Shown here piece by piece: positions 55,307-64,000 of a stretch of 64,000 nt of DNA (its first letter is position 1; every line of letters begins with the position of its first letter). A model generated the notes under the pieces. That model made no database searches and was not told the DNA's origin. It saw only the letters and a list, made by a program, of their open reading frames with translations. The stretch lies in the NCBI GenBank assembly GCA_038259825.1, contig JBBSOK010000001.1, positions 1-64,000 on the forward strand. Reading direction: 5' to 3'. The translations under genes and the position numbers were made by a program. The stretch comes from JBBSOK01 sp038259825. GTDB taxonomy: Bacteria; Bacteroidota; Bacteroidia; Flavobacteriales; Flavobacteriaceae.

Positions 55307-57112
55307 ATGCAAAAAGCTTTTCTATTTTTTACTTTAATTCTATTCCATAATCTTCTGTGTTCACAAAACAAGAAAGAAATAGATTCCATAAACAATCTTT
55401 ACATCCAAGGTTTAAACATTCCGCAGGATTCAATTATTTCTTTATATGAAAGAAATATAAACAACGCCAAAAAAATAAAATATGCAGAAGGTGAGGCAGA
55501 TGCTTTGTCAAAAATTTCATTGGCTTACGGCTATCAGGGAAAGTACGATGAAAGCGCAAAATATGGTTTGGATGCCGTAAAGCTGTATGAAAAATTGGGT
55601 TTAAGTGAAAAAGTGGCGTATAGATACGCAGAACTTGGATATAGCTTAAAATATAGAGATATTGAAAAAGCTAGCCTCTATATGCAGCGCGGAAAGACAA
55701 TTGCAGAGTCAAAGAATAACGAAGTAGTCCTAAAGGATATTTATAATAATTATGGCGTTATCAAGGAAATTAAAAATCAATTGGACAGCGCGCTTTATTA
55801 TTACAACAAAAGCTTAGATATAAAGCAAAAAATTAAAGATACAATCGGCATTCCCTATTCATACAGCAATATGGCTGGCGTTTATGGGATACAAAAGAAT
55901 TTTGAAAAAGCAAAAGAGTACTTTAATTTGGCGCTAATCAAAAGGTTGCAATGGAAGGATTCTACAACCATTGCAGAAAATTACACACAAATTGGAGAAG
56001 TCTATTTAGCTGAAGAAAAATTTGATCAAGCTATTAATTGGATACATAAATCCTTGCCGCTTTCCAAAGCAAAACAGTATCAAAATTTAACACAGTATAA
56101 TTATAAATTGTTGTCGGACATTTATAAAACCAAGAAAAATACAGATTCTGCATTACATTATTTTGAGCAGTTTTCGACAATCAAAGACAGTATTCACAGC
56201 TTAAAAGTGGAACAAAGTATTGCCGCGCTTACCATTGAATATGAAACAGAAAAAAAGGAAAATGAAATCCTTAAACAACGCACGCAGCTGGCCGAAAAGG
56301 AAATTGAGGTAAAACGCAAAAACACAATAATTTATGGCAGTTTGGCGCTTGCAGTTTTATTAGGATTAATAGGTTTTTTATTTTATAATCAGCAAAAATT
56401 AAAAAATCGTCAACTTAAAAAAGAAGGTGAACTTACAACAGCTTTGGCCAAAATTGAAACACAAAACCATTTGCAAGAACAACGTTTACGTATTTCTAGG
56501 GATTTGCACGACAATATTGGTGCGCAGCTAACATTTATTATTAGTAGTTTGGATAATATTAAATATGGTTTCACGGATATTGGTGAGAAACTAGAAAATA
56601 AACTTACCGGAATCAGCCAATTTACGCGACAAACTATTTTTGAACTGCGGGATACAATTTGGGCAATGAATAAAAATCAAATAACTTTTGAAGATTTACA
56701 AGCCAGGATTTCCAATTTTATTGAACAGGCAAAAGTAGCTTCCGAAACAACTTCATTCTCTTTTGAAATTGCCGCAGAAGTTGATAAAAATCATCTTTTT
56801 ACATCGGTAGAAGGAATGAATATATATCGAATTATACAAGAAGCGGTAAATAATGCTTTGAAGTATGCTGACGCAAGCGAAATTAAAACTATTATTTCGA
56901 AAACTCCTTTTAAAAATGCCGAAGCACTTAAAAATGATGAGCAATTTGAAATTAAAGTTACAGACAATGGAAAAGGCTTTGATATAGCTGAAATTGAGAT
57001 GGGCAACGGCTTAAATAATATGAAGAAACGCGCAAGGGAAATAAATGGACAATTATTTATTACATCGGACTTGGTAGAGGGAACAACAGTTTCTTTAAAA
57101 ATTCCAACATAA
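55307..57112 (+). CDS. TPR-containing sensor histidine kinase (HisKA_3/NarX type)
   Basis: A 601-residue protein: a signal-type start (residues 1-19), TPR repeats (about 60-290), a membrane helix (about 340-362), a coiled coil, the HisKA_3 phospho-acceptor His401 in SRDLHDN, then a HATPase domain (EAVNNALKYA, DNGKGFD, GNGLNNMKKRA). The kinase is thus a periplasm- or surface-sensing NarX-like protein. The response regulator gene follows 106 bp later, with its own motif copy. Confidence 0.9.
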   Translation: MQKAFLFFTLILFHNLLCSQNKKEIDSINNLYIQGLNIPQDSIISLYERNINNAKKIKYAEGEADALSKISLAYGYQGKYDESAKYGLDAVKLYEKLGLSEKVAYRYAELGYSLKYRDIEKASLYMQRGKTIAESKNNEVVLKDIYNNYGVIKEIKNQLDSALYYYNKSLDIKQKIKDTIGIPYSYSNMAGVYGIQKNFEKAKEYFNLALIKRLQWKDSTTIAENYTQIGEVYLAEEKFDQAINWIHKSLPLSKAKQYQNLTQYNYKLLSDIYKTKKNTDSALHYFEQFSTIKDSIHSLKVEQSIAALTIEYETEKKENEILKQRTQLAEKEIEVKRKNTIIYGSLALAVLLGLIGFLFYNQQKLKNRQLKKEGELTTALAKIETQNHLQEQRLRISRDLHDNIGAQLTFIISSLDNIKYGFTDIGEKLENKLTGISQFTRQTIFELRDTIWAMNKNQITFEDLQARISNFIEQAKVASETTSFSFEIAAEVDKNHLFTSVEGMNIYRIIQEAVNNALKYADASEIKTIISKTPFKNAEALKNDEQFEIKVTDNGKGFDIAEIEMGNGLNNMKKRAREINGQLFITSDLVEGTTVSLKIPT

Positions 57113-57139
57113 GAATTAATCGTACAGGAATGTTGAAAA

Positions 57140-57158
57140 ATACGGCAATTGCCTTATT
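57140..57158 (+). promoter_or_regulatory. Copy 6 of the 19-bp operator motif, before the response regulator
   Basis: ATACGGCAATTGCCTTATT; the box TAATTTTA (57179-57186) follows after 20 nt; the start is at 57219. Its place suggests autoregulation. Confidence 0.75.
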
Positions 57159-57218
57159 TCAGATTATTTAATTAATCCTAATTTTAGCTATCTTTAAAAA
57201 TCAGTTAATCAATCCATT

Positions 57219-57869
57219 ATGAATTTAAAAATAGCCATTGTAGATGATAACTCGTTTTTAATTCACGCCATTAAAGAAAAACTTTCTTTTTTTGATGATT
57301 TAATTGTGAAACACACCTCTTTAAACGGTAGTGAGTTATTGACTAAATTGGAAGAAAACCATAATCTAGATGTTATCTTAATGGATATTGAAATGCCTGT
57401 CTTAAATGGTATAGAAACCACTCAAATTGTAAAACAAAAATACCCGCATATAAAAATTATAATGCTCACAGCTTTTGATAATGATGAGCACATCTTTAAT
57501 GCCATTAAAGCAGGTGCAGACGGCTATTTGCTAAAAGAAACAAATCCAGAAGAATTGCATCAAGGTATTAAAGAAACCTTAAATGGCGGTGCTGCAATGA
57601 ATCCTTCTATTGCATTAAAAACCTTGAAATTACTTAGAAATCCTATTGACATCAAAAACCGAGAGGATCAAGAAGAAATTTCACTTTCTGACAGGGAAGT
57701 TGAGGTTTTGGAGCAATTAAGTAAAGGTTTGAGTTACACGGCAATTGCTTCAAATTTGTTTCTTTCGCCAAGAACAGTTCGCAAGCACATTGAAAATATC
57801 TACAAAAAATTACAGGTACACAGTAAGATTGAAGCTGTTCAAAAGGCGAAAAATCATAATATTATTTAG
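57219..57869 (+). CDS. NarL-type response regulator
   Basis: A 216-residue two-domain regulator: receiver with Asp56 (DVILMDIEMP) and KAGADGYLLKE, then a LuxR-type HTH (residues ~150-210; SDREVEVLEQLSKGLSYTAIA, then PRTVRKHIENIYKKL). It should be phosphorylated by the neighbouring kinase and bind palindromic DNA. It is the best candidate to bind the six-copy motif. Confidence 0.9.
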   Translation: MNLKIAIVDDNSFLIHAIKEKLSFFDDLIVKHTSLNGSELLTKLEENHNLDVILMDIEMPVLNGIETTQIVKQKYPHIKIIMLTAFDNDEHIFNAIKAGADGYLLKETNPEELHQGIKETLNGGAAMNPSIALKTLKLLRNPIDIKNREDQEEISLSDREVEVLEQLSKGLSYTAIASNLFLSPRTVRKHIENIYKKLQVHSKIEAVQKAKNHNII

Positions 57870-58044
57870 AGTTTGAAGCCACTCTTCGTCTGTTGATAAA
57901 TATTTATATTCATAAAGCTATTTACATTTTTAGAAATATTTTTACAAATTAGAAATAGAAATTGCGGAAGTTATCTGTTAAAATAGATTTAATTACAGCC
58001 TATTACGGGATTATAGCTAGTATCTTCCCCAAAAAGATTCTAAT

Positions 58045-58965
58045 ATGAAAACTATGCTTCCTATCCTTATTTTTACAATTGCCTTTTTTATTTCGTGCAA
58101 TAACGATGATGATGACGATGTGATTGCTGTTCAAAATCCTACAGCGTTTGGACTGAGTTATGCGCAAAGTAATCAAGATTTTACATCAACCTTTACAACC
58201 TTGCAATCAGCAATTCAAGCAAATGCGAATATTTCAATTGTCGCTACTATAGACCATCAATCAAATGCTCAAAACGTGGGTTTAGAACTTCGACCAACTC
58301 GCGAAATTATTTTCGGTAATCCCACAATCGGTACGCCAATTATGCAAGCCAACCAACTTGCCGGATTAGATTTACCACAAAAAATGTTGGTATATCAAGA
58401 TGCTGATAGTAATGTATTTGTAGGTTACAACAATGCTAATTATTTGGCAGCAAGGCATGCTGGCGTTAATAATGCTGAAACAATTGAACAACTATCAACT
58501 GCCTTATCAAATTTTTCCCAAGGAGCTACAAATGGTACGGTTTCAGAAAACGAAAGTACAAATGTTACTGATAAGCAAGGCATCGCAACCTATTTGAGCA
58601 ATAATGATTTTGAAACAACCTACAGTAATCTTAGAAATGCAGTTTCGGGTAACGACAACTTAATTTTAGTTGCAGAAGTAGATCATCAAACAAATGCCGC
58701 ATCTGTTGGTTTGACTTTACGACCAACTCGTTTGCTAATTTTTGGAAATCCTAATCTAGGAACGCCATTAATGCAGAATTCCCAAACAACGGGTATAGAT
58801 TTACCACAAAAAATTCTTGTGTGGCAGGCAGAAGATGGTACAGTAAATGTTTCTTATAATGAGCCTTCCTATCTTGTATTAAGGCATTCAATTACTGGAA
58901 ATACAGAAACTATAAATACTATTTCTAACGCTTTATTAATGTTGACAGAAGCTGCCACAAACTAA
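58045..58965 (+). CDS. Tandem DUF302 lipoprotein
   Basis: A 306-residue lipoprotein: lipobox (FISC at about residue 18) and acidic DDDDD after it, then two DUF302 domains (about 33-145 and 180-300), each with an IDHQSNAQNVGLELRPT / VDHQTNAASVGLTLRPT strand, FGNP and LDLPQK or IDLPQK. The two copies are an internal duplication. Ligand unknown. Confidence 0.8.
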   Translation: MKTMLPILIFTIAFFISCNNDDDDDVIAVQNPTAFGLSYAQSNQDFTSTFTTLQSAIQANANISIVATIDHQSNAQNVGLELRPTREIIFGNPTIGTPIMQANQLAGLDLPQKMLVYQDADSNVFVGYNNANYLAARHAGVNNAETIEQLSTALSNFSQGATNGTVSENESTNVTDKQGIATYLSNNDFETTYSNLRNAVSGNDNLILVAEVDHQTNAASVGLTLRPTRLLIFGNPNLGTPLMQNSQTTGIDLPQKILVWQAEDGTVNVSYNEPSYLVLRHSITGNTETINTISNALLMLTEAATN

Positions 58966-58989
58966 ATTTTAATCAATTATAAAAATTTG

Positions 58990-59027
58990 AAAAAGACCTT
59001 AAAGATTACAAAATCTTTGAGGTTTTT
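58990..59027 (+). terminator. Imperfect hairpin after the DUF302 gene
   Basis: AAAGACCTTAAAGAT and ATCTTTGAGGTTTTT pair with a few mismatches and end in T residues. Confidence 0.5.
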
Positions 59028-59143
59028 AAATTATGTAAACGCAATTGAAGTGTTTCAATTTTGTCTCATAACTTCAACTTAGAAAATTCATAAATTTTCT
59101 GTAGTTTTATAAATTGTTCCAATAAATCTATTCAGAAAAAAAC

Positions 59144-60691
59144 ATGAAAAACCTTTACATTTTATCTTTCAGCATTTTATTATTTTCTTCATCTTCAATA
59201 TTTGCACAAAAAAACGAAGTAATTGAAAACATTCAAAAAGAAGCTTACAACAACTCACAACTCGAAATTTTAGGTCATGAATTGCTAGATGACATAGGCC
59301 CGAGATTGGTCGGCACACCGCAAATGCAACAAGCGCACGATTGGGCGGTTGCGAAGTATAAAGGCTGGGGCATTAGCGCCGAAAACCAGAAATGGGGCGA
59401 ATGGAAAAGCTGGGAACGCGGCATTACACACATAGATTTAATTTCGCCAAGAGTAATAACCTTAGACGGTACACAATTGGCTTGGAATCCAGGAACGACA
59501 ACAAAAGGTGTAACGGCTGAAGTAGTTATTATTCCTGAAATAGAAGACTCCCTTTGGTTTAAAAATTGGCTACCGAATGTAAAAGGAAAATTTGTGATGA
59601 TTGCCGTGAAGCAACCAACCGGAAGACCGGACGACAACTGGGAAGAATGGGCAACACCTGAATCTTTTGAAAAAATGAAAAAGGAAAGGAATGAAATGAA
59701 CGATGTTTGGAATAATAACATTAAAAAAAGCGGTTATGACCGCAGGAGCATAATTACAGCTTTAGAAGAAGCCGGCGCCGCTGGTATTATTGATAGTTAT
59801 TGGTCTCGCGGTTTTGGTGTAAATAAAATTTTTGGCGCACGTACAAAAAAAATCCCAACGGTTGATATTGAATTAGAAGATTACACAATGCTTTATAGAA
59901 TGGTGGAACATGGTGATAAGCCTAAAATACGCGTAGTTGCAGAATCTAAAGATTTAGGAATGGCGCCAACTTTTAATACAATTGCGGAAATAAAAGGAAC
60001 TGAGAAGCCTGAAGAATATGTTATACTTTCAGCACATTTTGATTCTTGGGACGCAGGAACAGGCGCAACTGACAATGGTACCGGAACGTTGGTGATGATG
60101 GAGGCAATGCGCATTCTCAAAAAAGTTTATCCAAACCCAAAACGCACAATTTTAGTAGGACATTGGGGTAGTGAGGAACAAGGTTTAAATGGTTCGTCAT
60201 CCTTTGTGGCAGATCATCCCGAAATTGTAAGCAATGTTCAAGCAGTTTTCAATCAGGATAACGGTACGGGCCGTGTAACAAAAATTAATGGCGCAGGTTT
60301 TTTACAGTCTTACGATTATATTTCACGATGGCTAAAAGCTGTTCCAGATACTATTAGTAAGCATATTGAAACTACTTTTCCTGGAAATCCGGCTAGAGGT
60401 GGCTCTGACAATGCAAGTTTTGTTGCGGCAGGTGCACCGGCTTTTAGTTTAAGCTCTTTAAGTTGGGATTATTGGAATTATACTTGGCACACCAACCGTG
60501 ATACGTACGATAAAATTGTTTTTGATGATGTGCAAAACAACGTAATCCTAACCGCAATTATGGCATATATGGCTTCGGAAGATGATACAAAAACTTCTCG
60601 TGAACAAGTTATCTTACCAATTGACGATAAAACAGGCGAGCCGCAAACGTGGCCAACACCAAGAGTTCCAGAAAGAAAAGGTGGACTGTAG
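59144..60691 (+). CDS. M28-family zinc metallopeptidase, exported
   Basis: A 515-residue exported peptidase: a signal peptide (residues 1-22), an inserted PA-type domain, then the M28 zinc site: LSAHFDSWDAGTGATDNGTG (His, Asp), WGSEEQGLNGS (Glu pair), and later Asp and His ligands in FNQDNGTG and WNYTWHTNRDTYD. Probably an aminopeptidase in the periplasm or outside the cell. Confidence 0.85.
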   Translation: MKNLYILSFSILLFSSSSIFAQKNEVIENIQKEAYNNSQLEILGHELLDDIGPRLVGTPQMQQAHDWAVAKYKGWGISAENQKWGEWKSWERGITHIDLISPRVITLDGTQLAWNPGTTTKGVTAEVVIIPEIEDSLWFKNWLPNVKGKFVMIAVKQPTGRPDDNWEEWATPESFEKMKKERNEMNDVWNNNIKKSGYDRRSIITALEEAGAAGIIDSYWSRGFGVNKIFGARTKKIPTVDIELEDYTMLYRMVEHGDKPKIRVVAESKDLGMAPTFNTIAEIKGTEKPEEYVILSAHFDSWDAGTGATDNGTGTLVMMEAMRILKKVYPNPKRTILVGHWGSEEQGLNGSSSFVADHPEIVSNVQAVFNQDNGTGRVTKINGAGFLQSYDYISRWLKAVPDTISKHIETTFPGNPARGGSDNASFVAAGAPAFSLSSLSWDYWNYTWHTNRDTYDKIVFDDVQNNVILTAIMAYMASEDDTKTSREQVILPIDDKTGEPQTWPTPRVPERKGGL

Positions 60692-60713
60692 ACTTTAAAG
60701 TTTCATAAATAAC

Positions 60714-60769
60714 AAATCCCAAATTTTAATTGCTGTCTTAGACATTTGCAATTAAAATTTGGGATTTTT
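60714..60769. terminator. Long bidirectional terminator between M28 and amidase genes
   Basis: AAATCCCAAATTTTAATTGC (60714-60733) pairs with its complement at 60748-60767, a 20-bp stem, with T residues on both sides. Confidence 0.85.
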
Positions 60770-60794
60770 CTTTAGTGTGTTACTTCAAAAAAAA

Positions 60795-62450
60795 TCAATT
60801 TTTAAAAGCTTTTGGGATTTTTCTAATTTTGCTTAAATCTTCAAATGCTTTGCCGATTTCAAGTAATTTCAATTCAGAGAAAGGCTCGCTGATAATTGTC
60901 AATCCAATTGGCTCACCGCTTTTTTTGTAACCCATTGGCACCGTTAAACAAGGATGAAGCGCAACTGCAGCATAGGCTGAATGATAATTGTTAATACTTA
61001 AAATTGCATCCAGATTATTCTCTTTCATAGGTTTGTCAAAAAACTTTATTCCGTTTTCTTTTAGTATTTTTTTCACGGTTTGAAAAGATTCTTTAGAAGT
61101 GGAATCCTTCATAATACCATCAAAAATTCCTTGATTATATGGCATTCTTTTCAGACTATCTAATTTATTGAAAGCCATCACGTCTTCAAGATTTTTTATT
61201 GATATATTTTTTGAAGCAGATTTTTTCAAGTATAATGGCAAATCTTCTTTCATTTCAAGATTTAGGAGCGTAAGAAAACTGGGTAAATCAATTTCTTCGG
61301 GTGTATATTCAACCAAAATAGCGCCAGCATTTTTAAGGCTTTCCATCGTTTTGGAATAAATTGAATCTGAAAGCAAACTTTTCATAACGCCCAATCTTTT
61401 CCCTTTCAATGTTGCAGATTTTAAGTTTGAATAAAAATTAATTTCATTAGCAACTGAAGCATTGTCATATTCATCTTTTCCAGTCATTGCATCCAATAAT
61501 ATAGCATTGTCTACAATATTTTTAGTCATTGGTCCAGGAGTGTCCAAAGTATGAGAAATTGGAACAATCCCAGTCCTGCTTAAAACACCAACAGTAGGTT
61601 TTAAGCCAACAACCGAATTTTGACTGGATGGTGAAATAATTGAACCAGCTGTTTCCGTCCCTACTGCAGCAACTGCATAATTTGCAGCAATGGCCGTCCC
61701 GCTTCCTGCACTACTTCCGCCGGTTTCAAATTGCTTTCTGCCATATGGATTCAGTGTTTGTCCTCCAACAGCGCTATATCCAACCGGGCAACCTTGACAA
61801 AAATAATATGCCCATTCGCTCAAGTTTGCTTTCCCCAGAATTAAAGCACCATTTTTACGTAATTGTGAAACAATAAAAGCATCCGTTTTTGGACTATTTT
61901 CTATCAGAGAAAATGCGCCAGCCGTAGTTTTCATATCCTTTGTGTCTATGTTGTCTTTTAGTAAAATTGGCATTCCATAGATTAAACTTTTCTGATTTTT
62001 TTTGTTTTTGTCCATTGCTTTTGCCTCTTTTAGAACATTTGGGTTTAGTGCAATTATGGTGTGAAGCGAAGTTCCAGGATTTAATTCATATTTATAAATT
62101 CTTTTCAGAAAAAACAAGGTCAGTTCTTCATATGTAAAAAGATTTTTCTTGATGTGATTTTGTATGGTATGTATGTTCTGTTCTAAAACCAAGGGAAGAA
62201 TTTCTAAATATCTCTTTTCTGAAAATGCTGAAACAGCATCACTTAGTTCGCCAAAAACTTCGTTTTTATCTAAATAGTTAGATTGGATTAATTTGTATTT
62301 CATTCTATTGATAGAATGATTTTGTTGATTGGCTATTTCTTGTGTTTCATCGTACGGTTGCCATAATTTTTCTTGGGAAAGGAGACTTCCGAAATATAAA
62401 AACGATATAAGTAAGATTACTGGGCTAAGGATTTTAAATCTATTTTTCAT
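60795..62450 (-). CDS. Exported amidase-signature enzyme
   Basis: A 551-residue amidase-signature hydrolase. Key parts: Lys in GMPILLKDNIDT, the GGSSAGSGTAIA Ser-cisSer segment and catalytic Ser in TETAGSIISPSSQN. The signal peptide is MKNRFKILSPVILLISFLYF. The ORF extends to 62483, but a terminator at 62477-62504 overlaps that start, and the ATG at 62450 places the signal peptide at the N terminus. Substrate unknown. Confidence 0.8.
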   Translation of the reverse strand: MKNRFKILSPVILLISFLYFGSLLSQEKLWQPYDETQEIANQQNHSINRMKYKLIQSNYLDKNEVFGELSDAVSAFSEKRYLEILPLVLEQNIHTIQNHIKKNLFTYEELTLFFLKRIYKYELNPGTSLHTIIALNPNVLKEAKAMDKNKKNQKSLIYGMPILLKDNIDTKDMKTTAGAFSLIENSPKTDAFIVSQLRKNGALILGKANLSEWAYYFCQGCPVGYSAVGGQTLNPYGRKQFETGGSSAGSGTAIAANYAVAAVGTETAGSIISPSSQNSVVGLKPTVGVLSRTGIVPISHTLDTPGPMTKNIVDNAILLDAMTGKDEYDNASVANEINFYSNLKSATLKGKRLGVMKSLLSDSIYSKTMESLKNAGAILVEYTPEEIDLPSFLTLLNLEMKEDLPLYLKKSASKNISIKNLEDVMAFNKLDSLKRMPYNQGIFDGIMKDSTSKESFQTVKKILKENGIKFFDKPMKENNLDAILSINNYHSAYAAVALHPCLTVPMGYKKSGEPIGLTIISEPFSELKLLEIGKAFEDLSKIRKIPKAFKN

Positions 62451-62476
62451 TGCTTGAAGTTTTTTATAAATGTAAA

Positions 62477-62504
62477 AAACCATCCTGAATTTTCAAGATG
62501 GTTT
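62477..62504 (-). terminator. Terminator of metK
   Basis: AAACCATC/GATGGTTT inverted repeat with six T on the minus strand. Confidence 0.75.
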
Positions 62505-62532
62505 GCAATTTCATTTTACTCGGAACGATTTT

Positions 62533-63786
62533 TTATAAATCGAAAGCTTTTTTCACAGTATCAACATAATCTAATTTTTCCCAAGTAAAAAGTTCAACTT
62601 CTCTTTCTATCCTTCCGTTATACGGACTTTCAAAAGTTTTGATAACGGTTTTCGGTTCTCTTCCCATATGTCCGTAAGAAGCCGTTTCAGAATAAATTGG
62701 ATTTCTCAGTTTCAATCTTTTTTCAATAGACGCTGGACGCATATTAAAGATTTCCGAAACCTTTTTGGCAACTTCGCCATCAGAAATTTTTACATTTGAA
62801 GAATTATAAGTGTTTACAAAAATTGAAGTTGGTTCTACAACGCCAATTGCGTAGCTAACTTGTACTAAAACTTCATCGGCAACTCCTGCAGCAACAAGGT
62901 TTTTAGCAATATGTCTTGCAGCATATGCCGCACTTCTATCAACTTTACTCGGATCTTTTCCACTGAAAGCGCCACCACCGTGAGCACCTTTTCCACCGTA
63001 TGTATCAACAATAATTTTTCTTCCGGTTAAGCCTGTGTCTCCGTGTGGGCCACCAATCACGAATTTTCCAGTTGGATTAATGTGATAAGTAATATCGTCA
63101 TTAAACAATTTCTGAACATATTCCGGAAGCAATTTCTTCACTCTCGGAATCAAAATTTCAACAATATCTTTTTTAATTTTTGAAAGCATTATTTCATCTT
63201 CATCAAAATCATCGTGCTGCGTAGAAACTACGATAGCAACAATTTTCTGCGGAACATTGTCATCGCTATATTCAATAGTTACTTGGCTTTTCGCATCTGG
63301 ACGCAAATATTTTATTTCATCTTCTTCGCGACGAAGCGCAGCCAATTCAATTAAGATTTTATGGGAAATGTCCAACGCCAACGGCATATAATTTTCGGTT
63401 TCCTTGGTAGCGTAACCGAACATCATCCCTTGGTCACCAGCGCCCTGTTCTTCTTTATTTTCACGGTCAACTCCTTGGTTAATATCTTGTGATTGCTCGT
63501 GAATTAAGGAAATTACCCCGCAAGAATCGCCGCTAAATTTGTATTCGCCCTTAGTATAACCAATTTTGTTGATTACTTCGCGGGCTATATGCTGCACATC
63601 TAAGTAGGTATTGCTTTTCACTTCACCAGCCAAAACAACTTGTCCGGTGGTAACCAAAGTTTCACAAGCAACTTTACTTTCGGGATCAAAAGCTAAAAAA
63701 TTATCTAAAAGCGCATCGCTAATTTGATCCGCAACTTTGTCTGGGTGTCCTTCAGAAACACTTTCCGAAGTAAATAAATAGGCCAT
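62533..63786 (-). CDS. metK: S-adenosylmethionine synthetase
   Basis: A 417-residue enzyme that makes AdoMet from methionine and ATP. Motifs: SVSEGHPDKVADQISDALL, GAGDQG, GGGAFSGKDPSKVDRSAAY. Length is normal. A SAM-II-type riboswitch lies in the leader, so expression should fall when AdoMet is high. Confidence 0.97.
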   Translation of the reverse strand: MAYLFTSESVSEGHPDKVADQISDALLDNFLAFDPESKVACETLVTTGQVVLAGEVKSNTYLDVQHIAREVINKIGYTKGEYKFSGDSCGVISLIHEQSQDINQGVDRENKEEQGAGDQGMMFGYATKETENYMPLALDISHKILIELAALRREEDEIKYLRPDAKSQVTIEYSDDNVPQKIVAIVVSTQHDDFDEDEIMLSKIKKDIVEILIPRVKKLLPEYVQKLFNDDITYHINPTGKFVIGGPHGDTGLTGRKIIVDTYGGKGAHGGGAFSGKDPSKVDRSAAYAARHIAKNLVAAGVADEVLVQVSYAIGVVEPTSIFVNTYNSSNVKISDGEVAKKVSEIFNMRPASIEKRLKLRNPIYSETASYGHMGREPKTVIKTFESPYNGRIEREVELFTWEKLDYVDTVKKAFDL

Positions 63787-63813
63787 AAAATGGATTTAAA
63801 AATTTATATTTTC

Positions 63814-63899
63814 AGAGGATTTGACGAATGCCGACGAGGAAGTTTTCACTGCCTTTAGCATTTTTTATTGAGGTTGCAATCAGTCAAATCTTTCCTCTT
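63814..63899 (-). promoter_or_regulatory. SAM-II riboswitch in the metK leader
   Basis: On the minus strand a short stem GAGG/CCTC encloses a loop with GATTTGACTGATTGCAA, followed by AATAAAAAATGCTAAAGG, the conserved SAM-II core and pseudoknot arm. The aptamer spans 63851-63899. The segment 63814-63825 can pair with the aptamer's 5' arm (63883-63898), giving an alternative fold that competes with ligand binding. A -7 box TACTTTTG lies at 63913-63920. Confidence 0.75.
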
Positions 63900-64000
63900 A
63901 ATTTGTCTTGGGCAAAAGTAAAAAAATTAAATGAATAGCAATTTTATTTGAAGTTTTTTGGCGAAATAATTAGTAGTGGTGCAATACCAACAAGTATGCA

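Noticed and set aside
1..64000. CRISPR arrays, rRNA genes and insertion sequences
   Set aside because: I found no regular repeat-spacer pattern, no rRNA-like stretch and no transposase in the window.

Overview
The window looks like Flavobacteriaceae (Bacteroidota) DNA. The evidence is AT-rich sequence, -7 boxes of the Bacteroidota type (TAnnTTTG), a protein with a T9SS C-terminal sorting domain, lipoproteins with Asp/Ser-rich export signals after the lipobox cysteine, a conjugative-transposon Tra module of the Bacteroidota type, and a GSCFA protein. The genus cannot be resolved from the sequence alone.

Positions 1 to about 34,470 are the right-hand part of an integrative and conjugative element (ICE). 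Its right end is the 3' part of an initiator-type tRNA-Met (34,428-34,470), next to a tyrosine integrase (32,922-34,253). From left to right the element holds: the last codons of a probable coupling protein; a cargo block with a PD-(D/E)XK protein, a GmrSD-like protein, a PIN-domain protein, and an N6-adenine methyltransferase paired with a PD-(D/E)XK protein; a tight minus-strand transfer operon (TraE, F, G, I, J, K, M, N and a lipoprotein); a divergent cell-wall amidase; a second cargo block; a replication/excision module (DnaC-like loader, replication-initiator-like protein, excisionase-like HTH protein); and RteC, a membrane LuxR-type regulator and a truncated asparaginase-like protein before the integrase. 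The second cargo block has a complete Wadjet (JetABCD) operon, divergent from a two-gene unit that pairs a nitrilase-fold protein with a zinc-hook ATPase. That two-gene unit is the best candidate here for an undescribed system.

From about 34.5 kb the window is ordinary chromosome: a small conserved protein, a CPA1 antiporter, Era, an M1 peptidase, lipoproteins, membrane proteins, a PQQ-type propeller, a T9SS-secreted FG-GAP-like protein, a GSCFA protein, AlaS, an M23 peptidase, a MerR regulator, LemA, two TPM proteins, Der, a TPR histidine kinase with a NarL-type response regulator, a tandem DUF302 lipoprotein, an M28 peptidase, an amidase and MetK under a SAM-II riboswitch.

Two regulatory layers stand out. 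First, a 19-bp near-palindrome (consensus ATACGrCAATTGCCyTATT) occurs six times between 40.4 and 57.2 kb. It always sits 20-21 nt upstream of a -7-like box. It precedes the kinase operon, the response regulator, three exported-protein genes and one stretch with no ORF that ends in a terminator (a candidate small RNA), so it is probably the operator of the local two-component system. Second, inverted CCGTA/TACGG pairs recur around the excisionase and rteC genes of the ICE and are plausible regulator sites. All calls come from reading the sequence; no database search was run.
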